From contig NZ_JANZNQ010000001.1 in assembly GCF_027257955.1 (NCBI RefSeq), positions 372,001-436,000 of the forward strand: a stretch of 64,000 nt of DNA. Reading direction: 5' to 3'. The translations under genes and the position numbers were made by a program. The DNA is from Zhongshania aquatica. GTDB lineage: Bacteria; Pseudomonadota; Gammaproteobacteria; Pseudomonadales; Spongiibacteraceae. This document shows, in pieces, positions 60,884 to 64,000 of the stretch (its first letter is position 1; every line of letters begins with the position of its first letter). Below the pieces are notes generated by a model. That model was given only the letters and a program-made list of their open reading frames with translations. It was not told the DNA's origin and did not search any database.

Positions 60884-62045
60884 ACTCAACCTCGATGACG
60901 CCCAAATGCTTGGCACGTCCACGAACATTCTTCCGAAAATTAAGCACGCAATACCGAGCGCAACGCCCGTTCAGGTAAGGCTTGCAGGGCTCCGCCTGAA
61001 CAATCATGTAGTATTAAGGAATAATACTTCTATGGAAAACAGGGTGACATTGTGTCGCCAACCACGGCAACGCTCTAGGTATAAGTTTCCAAGTTGGCGG
61101 AATGCAAGTGACATGGCTCAGTGTTTTGGGTACATGAATGCCCTTACCTCACTTCGGGACTACCAAACCGTCGCGTTCACGCAGAATTTATCACCCTCCA
61201 CTGAAAAGGCAATCCGAAAGCAAGGAAGCCTGAACTACCCGAGAGACGAGATCCGCAAGGTACTGGCAAGTCAATTTCCAGACGACACCCCCATTATGTT
61301 TGTTTTCGCAGCCGAAGAAAGTACAAATGGGCGATTGCACCTCCATGGCGTCTTTGCGGCCCCGAGAACACTCGACGTGGATAACTGCATCGCGAATATC
61401 AGCGCCGCACTGGCGCAAAAACTCGGATGGGCATATCGGCAGCGCTACGCAAACAAACGAACAATTATAAAAAAAGAATATCATCGAACAGCTTACGCTG
61501 CTGATGAGCATGACAGTCTCTCCGAATACACAAAGAAAACAGACATCAACGGCGGCTGGATGGCCTACTGTACCAAAGAGATTGGAAGCCTTGTTAGGCG
61601 CGGCGTCCTTAACAGAGACATCGTAGCATCCAAAGAGCTACGGCAATTATCCAAAAATATATGGATTATCATGCGCAACATGGCGAACGGCGATGATGCT
61701 GGGGTAAAAATATTAAAGAGTGCGGCTGAATTTATAAGACAAGCGCTTTCAAACAAGCTCACGCCCCCTCCTACCAAAGCCGAAAGAAGGTCTGTCATAC
61801 CCTTAGACCAAAAACCGTCCAACCCAACCCCATCGTCACAAAAAAAGTCCATTTTTTCAGGATTCGAGAGAAGGAGACGCCGGATTTTTTACTCACTGCA
61901 TCTAGTAGTTTCCTTGTTAATTTATAGATTGCGACCCCACCGAAAAAGCGGAAGCCTCGGAGATCAGCCGGCTCACCCAAATACTACGCGGGCCGCGAGT
62001 TGCAGTTACTGGCATGAAGGCCTAGTACTGCCGAACCAAACATGA
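60867..62045 (+). CDS. HUH-type rolling-circle Rep-like protein
   Basis: The 392-residue protein has the metal-binding HUH motif H158-L159-H160 in NGRLHLHGVF and a downstream catalytic Tyr234 in the YxxK pattern WMAYCTKEIG. These are the signature order of single-tyrosine rolling-circle initiators found in plasmids, ssDNA phages and some transposases. I chose the ATG at 60867; the frame extends to a GTG at 60843. The start overlaps the previous gene, so translation is coupled. The C-terminal 60 residues are odd (RRRRR, then hydrophobic). An A AAA AAG heptamer at 61840-61846 in phase could allow a -1 frameshift. Confidence 0.75.
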   Translation: MPMEYKLNLDDAQMLGTSTNILPKIKHAIPSATPVQVRLAGLRLNNHVVLRNNTSMENRVTLCRQPRQRSRYKFPSWRNASDMAQCFGYMNALTSLRDYQTVAFTQNLSPSTEKAIRKQGSLNYPRDEIRKVLASQFPDDTPIMFVFAAEESTNGRLHLHGVFAAPRTLDVDNCIANISAALAQKLGWAYRQRYANKRTIIKKEYHRTAYAADEHDSLSEYTKKTDINGGWMAYCTKEIGSLVRRGVLNRDIVASKELRQLSKNIWIIMRNMANGDDAGVKILKSAAEFIRQALSNKLTPPPTKAERRSVIPLDQKPSNPTPSSQKKSIFSGFERRRRRIFYSLHLVVSLLIYRLRPHRKSGSLGDQPAHPNTTRAASCSYWHEGLVLPNQT

Positions 62046-62088
62046 CCTAACCGTGAACCACCAATTCCCAACTGAAATAGCGTTGAGC

Positions 62089-63504
62089 CTATTTTTTACC
62101 CAAAGGTATCTCCAGCGCAGCGTCAAGCGACATACCCTGTACCCGCACACGATGCTTTAGCGTGCTGACGCTAAGGCCATGAGCTCTAGCCGCAGCCACC
62201 CAGGATGGAAATTCGCCCCCCTTGGCAACAAGCTTCACCCCATGGACTTGCTCGACCAGTCGACACTTGGGCACCCACTTGAAGTTGTTCCCACCCCAAG
62301 CCTTGCCGGAGTCCAGCCTAACCAAGACCTCCCCAGACTTGCCCTTCCCGCGCACATCTCCAGCAAACCGGTCATAGTCCATCCATTCTATTGAGATTGG
62401 CCCCTTTCGTCGGCCGGCCTCAACACCGTTGATCATCGACTTCCACCGCCGCCAGAGCCGTGTCCCAGCTTCCGGGTGCTTAGAGTGCCGCCGCGCACTC
62501 TCTGGCACTTCCTTTCCCGCAGCCAACCGAGTGAGAACCACATGCGGCTGTAAGCCCATCCGCTCGCCCAAAACACGAGCCGCGCATGTCTGCGACTGAA
62601 ATTTCTCACCCCGGTACGTCACTTCACACCCTGCCGGCGACCCCATGCCGCCACCTCGCAAAACATTGAACCCTGAAGGCGCCAACGCACCCACCTTATC
62701 AATCCAGTATCTCTCACGCGCGCCCAACTCTCGCACAGCTACACCAGACTCAAGCACGTCCACTACAAAGTTCTCTGGCCCGTATTCGCGAATGGCCGAT
62801 GCGATTGGAGTAGATTTACCGCTGTGGGCAGCGGAGAGGTGGAATGACCATCGCTGAGCGACCTCCATCTGCGTCAATCCAACGTACTGCCTGCCACAGC
62901 AGACACTCGTCACTCTGTAAATGCTCCCTGAACGCCCGCCCCATGCACCGACCGGCACTGTAAGAGCTTCGTCGAGGCTCCACCCGGCCTTCATTCTTGA
63001 CCAAACAATCAGCTTTTCTCCCGAACGGCCGATCACATCAAGAAAAGACGAATACCCAAGAAATACACGACCTTGGTACGCGGGATATTGCGTCCCTGTG
63101 TACGTGAATGTTCGTCGCCGTCCGCCACCATAATGAACAACCCATCGATCCTGACTAAACGAACCAGCATCAATCATACTTTGCTGCGTCAAAAGTGCCG
63201 CCTTTTGCAACCGAAAAAACCTAGTCCGAAATACGGAGTAATCTACAGATCGTTCAGTTTTTTCGTACAAATTGCGAAGATCACACCGATTGCCGTTGAA
63301 CTCGACAATAGAGCGTCTTACTTGGTATTTCGCAGAGTAGCCTTTAGCATCAAGGTGCAGCGCAGCGTAGACCTGATCGTACGAAACACCAACATCACGA
63401 CGTAGACATCTATTGATCCGCGCGGCGAACGTTGCTCGATCCACGCAAGGCATATCGGCCTCATAATAGACAATCGAGATCTCTGATTTCAATGTGATTT
63501 CCAC
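62089..63504 (-). CDS. GIY-YIG nuclease flanked by repeated DNA-binding-like modules
   Basis: The 471-residue protein has a GIY-YIG domain at about 194-285: SIY at 194-196, YVG at 207-209, R218, E264 and N280 match the catalytic set. Modules before and after it look like NUMOD/AP2-associated repeats: FNGNRCDLRNLYEK at about 69-83, KAGWSLDEALTVPVG at about 172-186, VTYRGEKFQSQ at about 295-305, and WVAAARAHGLSVSTLKHRV with GMSLDAALEIPLG at the end. A block LWRRWKSMI through GGNNFKWVPK matches the RID-PEN-RW type domain of phage homing proteins. A strong SD (GGAGGAG) 8 nt before GTG 63504 decides the start. The gene converges with rep across 43 nt. Confidence 0.78.
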   Translation of the reverse strand: MEITLKSEISIVYYEADMPCVDRATFAARINRCLRRDVGVSYDQVYAALHLDAKGYSAKYQVRRSIVEFNGNRCDLRNLYEKTERSVDYSVFRTRFFRLQKAALLTQQSMIDAGSFSQDRWVVHYGGGRRRTFTYTGTQYPAYQGRVFLGYSSFLDVIGRSGEKLIVWSRMKAGWSLDEALTVPVGAWGGRSGSIYRVTSVCCGRQYVGLTQMEVAQRWSFHLSAAHSGKSTPIASAIREYGPENFVVDVLESGVAVRELGARERYWIDKVGALAPSGFNVLRGGGMGSPAGCEVTYRGEKFQSQTCAARVLGERMGLQPHVVLTRLAAGKEVPESARRHSKHPEAGTRLWRRWKSMINGVEAGRRKGPISIEWMDYDRFAGDVRGKGKSGEVLVRLDSGKAWGGNNFKWVPKCRLVEQVHGVKLVAKGGEFPSWVAAARAHGLSVSTLKHRVRVQGMSLDAALEIPLGKK

Positions 63505-64000
63505 GCCTACAACTCCTCCTATAAGCGCAGCAGACCCCTTCTGCATGCGGCTTCTGAGAGCTAAACTAATAGCTTAGACGAGCACAAGGCCGGCTGAGGG
63601 TTGCCGAGGTTATTGCGCTTCACCCTCCACGCAAGTATTCAAGGAGGAGCAGACAGCACATAGCTCTTAGTACGTAAACCAAAAGAGCACCAATTGACGG
63701 GGGGTGGGCACTCAATGAACACGATTTAGGATTCCATCCCAACCGCAACGGGCGAGGAGATGAGTTTCCCGCCGACCGCGGCGCCACGCACCTGAAAATA
63801 TTAATAGTGTTGCGGCAAGACTGTGATCATCCAGAGATTGTAGGGCAGACGTTGAGAGAGAACAACGCGCCACGGGCCAGTAGCCACTGAGCTTGACCGA
63901 GAGAGCCAGCATTTGCTGACTTTTTTGTGTCTGTGATCGGACTTGAAAAGCCACCGCTCCCTATTGGCTTATGCGTATACTGCTGTAACGTAAATGATTG
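63505..64000. other. element DNA without a convincing gene
   Basis: The last 496 nt hold the leader of the GIY-YIG gene and then no gene that I can support. A GGAGGAG is seen near 63645 with no start codon close by. A minus-strand frame at 63712-63954 (80 codons, GTG start) is open but unlike any known protein. This stretch could belong to the rep origin or a gene continuing beyond the window. Confidence 0.4.

Larger units (their letters stand above)
51251..64000 (+). mobile_element. integrative element at tRNA-Leu, right end outside the window
   Basis: Every gene from the integrase onward is of accessory type: integrase, methyltransferase/helicase pair, serine recombinase, secreted orphan, RHH-like protein, HTH protein, HUH Rep and GIY-YIG nuclease. 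No core gene reappears before 64000. The presence of a Rep-type initiator together with an integrase suggests an element that can excise and replicate, such as an integrative plasmid-like or mobilisable element. No conjugation genes, relaxase of classical type or phage structural genes are seen in this part. Confidence 0.75.

Noticed and set aside
63712-63954. 80-codon minus-strand frame near the right edge
   Set aside because: It starts with GTG at an awkward distance from the GGGAG, the product resembles no protein I know, and composition does not support coding.
53000-64000. Second copy of the tRNA-Leu 3' end as the right attachment site
   Set aside because: I scanned for the T-arm and acceptor sequence by eye and found no convincing match; the right end probably lies outside.
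51372-64000. Retron, DGR or prophage structural genes in the element
   Set aside because: No reverse transcriptase motif, capsid, tail or portal-like protein is visible in any frame that I read.

Overview
The window looks like chromosomal DNA of a gammaproteobacterium, with an accessory element starting near the right end. Gene content and order resemble Pseudomonas and the Cellvibrionales/Spongiibacteraceae: pilMNOPQ-aroK-aroB-gltB-gltD-hemE, ubiE-ubiJ-ubiB-hisI-hisE-tatABC, and rpsF-rpsR-(membrane protein)-rplI-dnaB beside rlmB-rnr-tRNA-Leu. This placement comes from protein features and gene order only. No rRNA is present, so the genus is not fixed.

Layout. Positions 1-18600 hold mixed housekeeping and catabolic genes: ampE/ampD, an acyl-CoA thioesterase, a medium-chain oxidoreductase, an ABC-2 exporter operon with a HAD phosphatase, two TetR regulators (one divergent from a peroxiredoxin-like gene, one from a fadH-type dienoyl-CoA reductase), a metallo-beta-lactamase-fold lipoprotein, cysE, an M48 protease, tag and several small envelope proteins. 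Positions 18678-32559, on the minus strand, hold type IV pilus assembly, aromatic amino acid and glutamate synthesis and hemE. Positions 32730-44020 hold a class A PBP, radA, a three-repeat DnaT-like protein overlapping a lambda-P-like protein, then ubiquinone, histidine and Tat genes. Positions 44034-51067, on the minus strand, hold dnaB, a ribosomal protein operon with a recognisable S6:S18-type leader hairpin, rlmB and rnr.

A tRNA-Leu(CAG) at 51189-51275 ends the core. Directly behind it is a tyrosine integrase, the usual sign of an element integrated into a tRNA 3' end. The element continues to the end of the window and its far end is not visible. It carries: the integrase; a type III-like methyltransferase/helicase pair; a small serine recombinase preceded by six copies of a 9-bp motif (TTGAYACCW), a likely resolution or operator site; a small secreted protein; a plasmid-like module (ribbon-helix-helix-like protein, HTH protein, HUH/YxxK rolling-circle-type Rep) behind a promoter with a perfect palindrome in its spacer; and a convergent GIY-YIG nuclease embedded in an array of putative DNA-binding modules.

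The least ordinary parts are (1) this element, which combines integrase, resolvase, HUH Rep and modular GIY-YIG nuclease with a two-gene restriction-like cassette, and (2) the chromosomal DnaT-like/lambda-P-like pair in a genome segment whose rpsF-rpsR gap lacks priB, suggesting a differently wired helicase-loading or replication-restart system.
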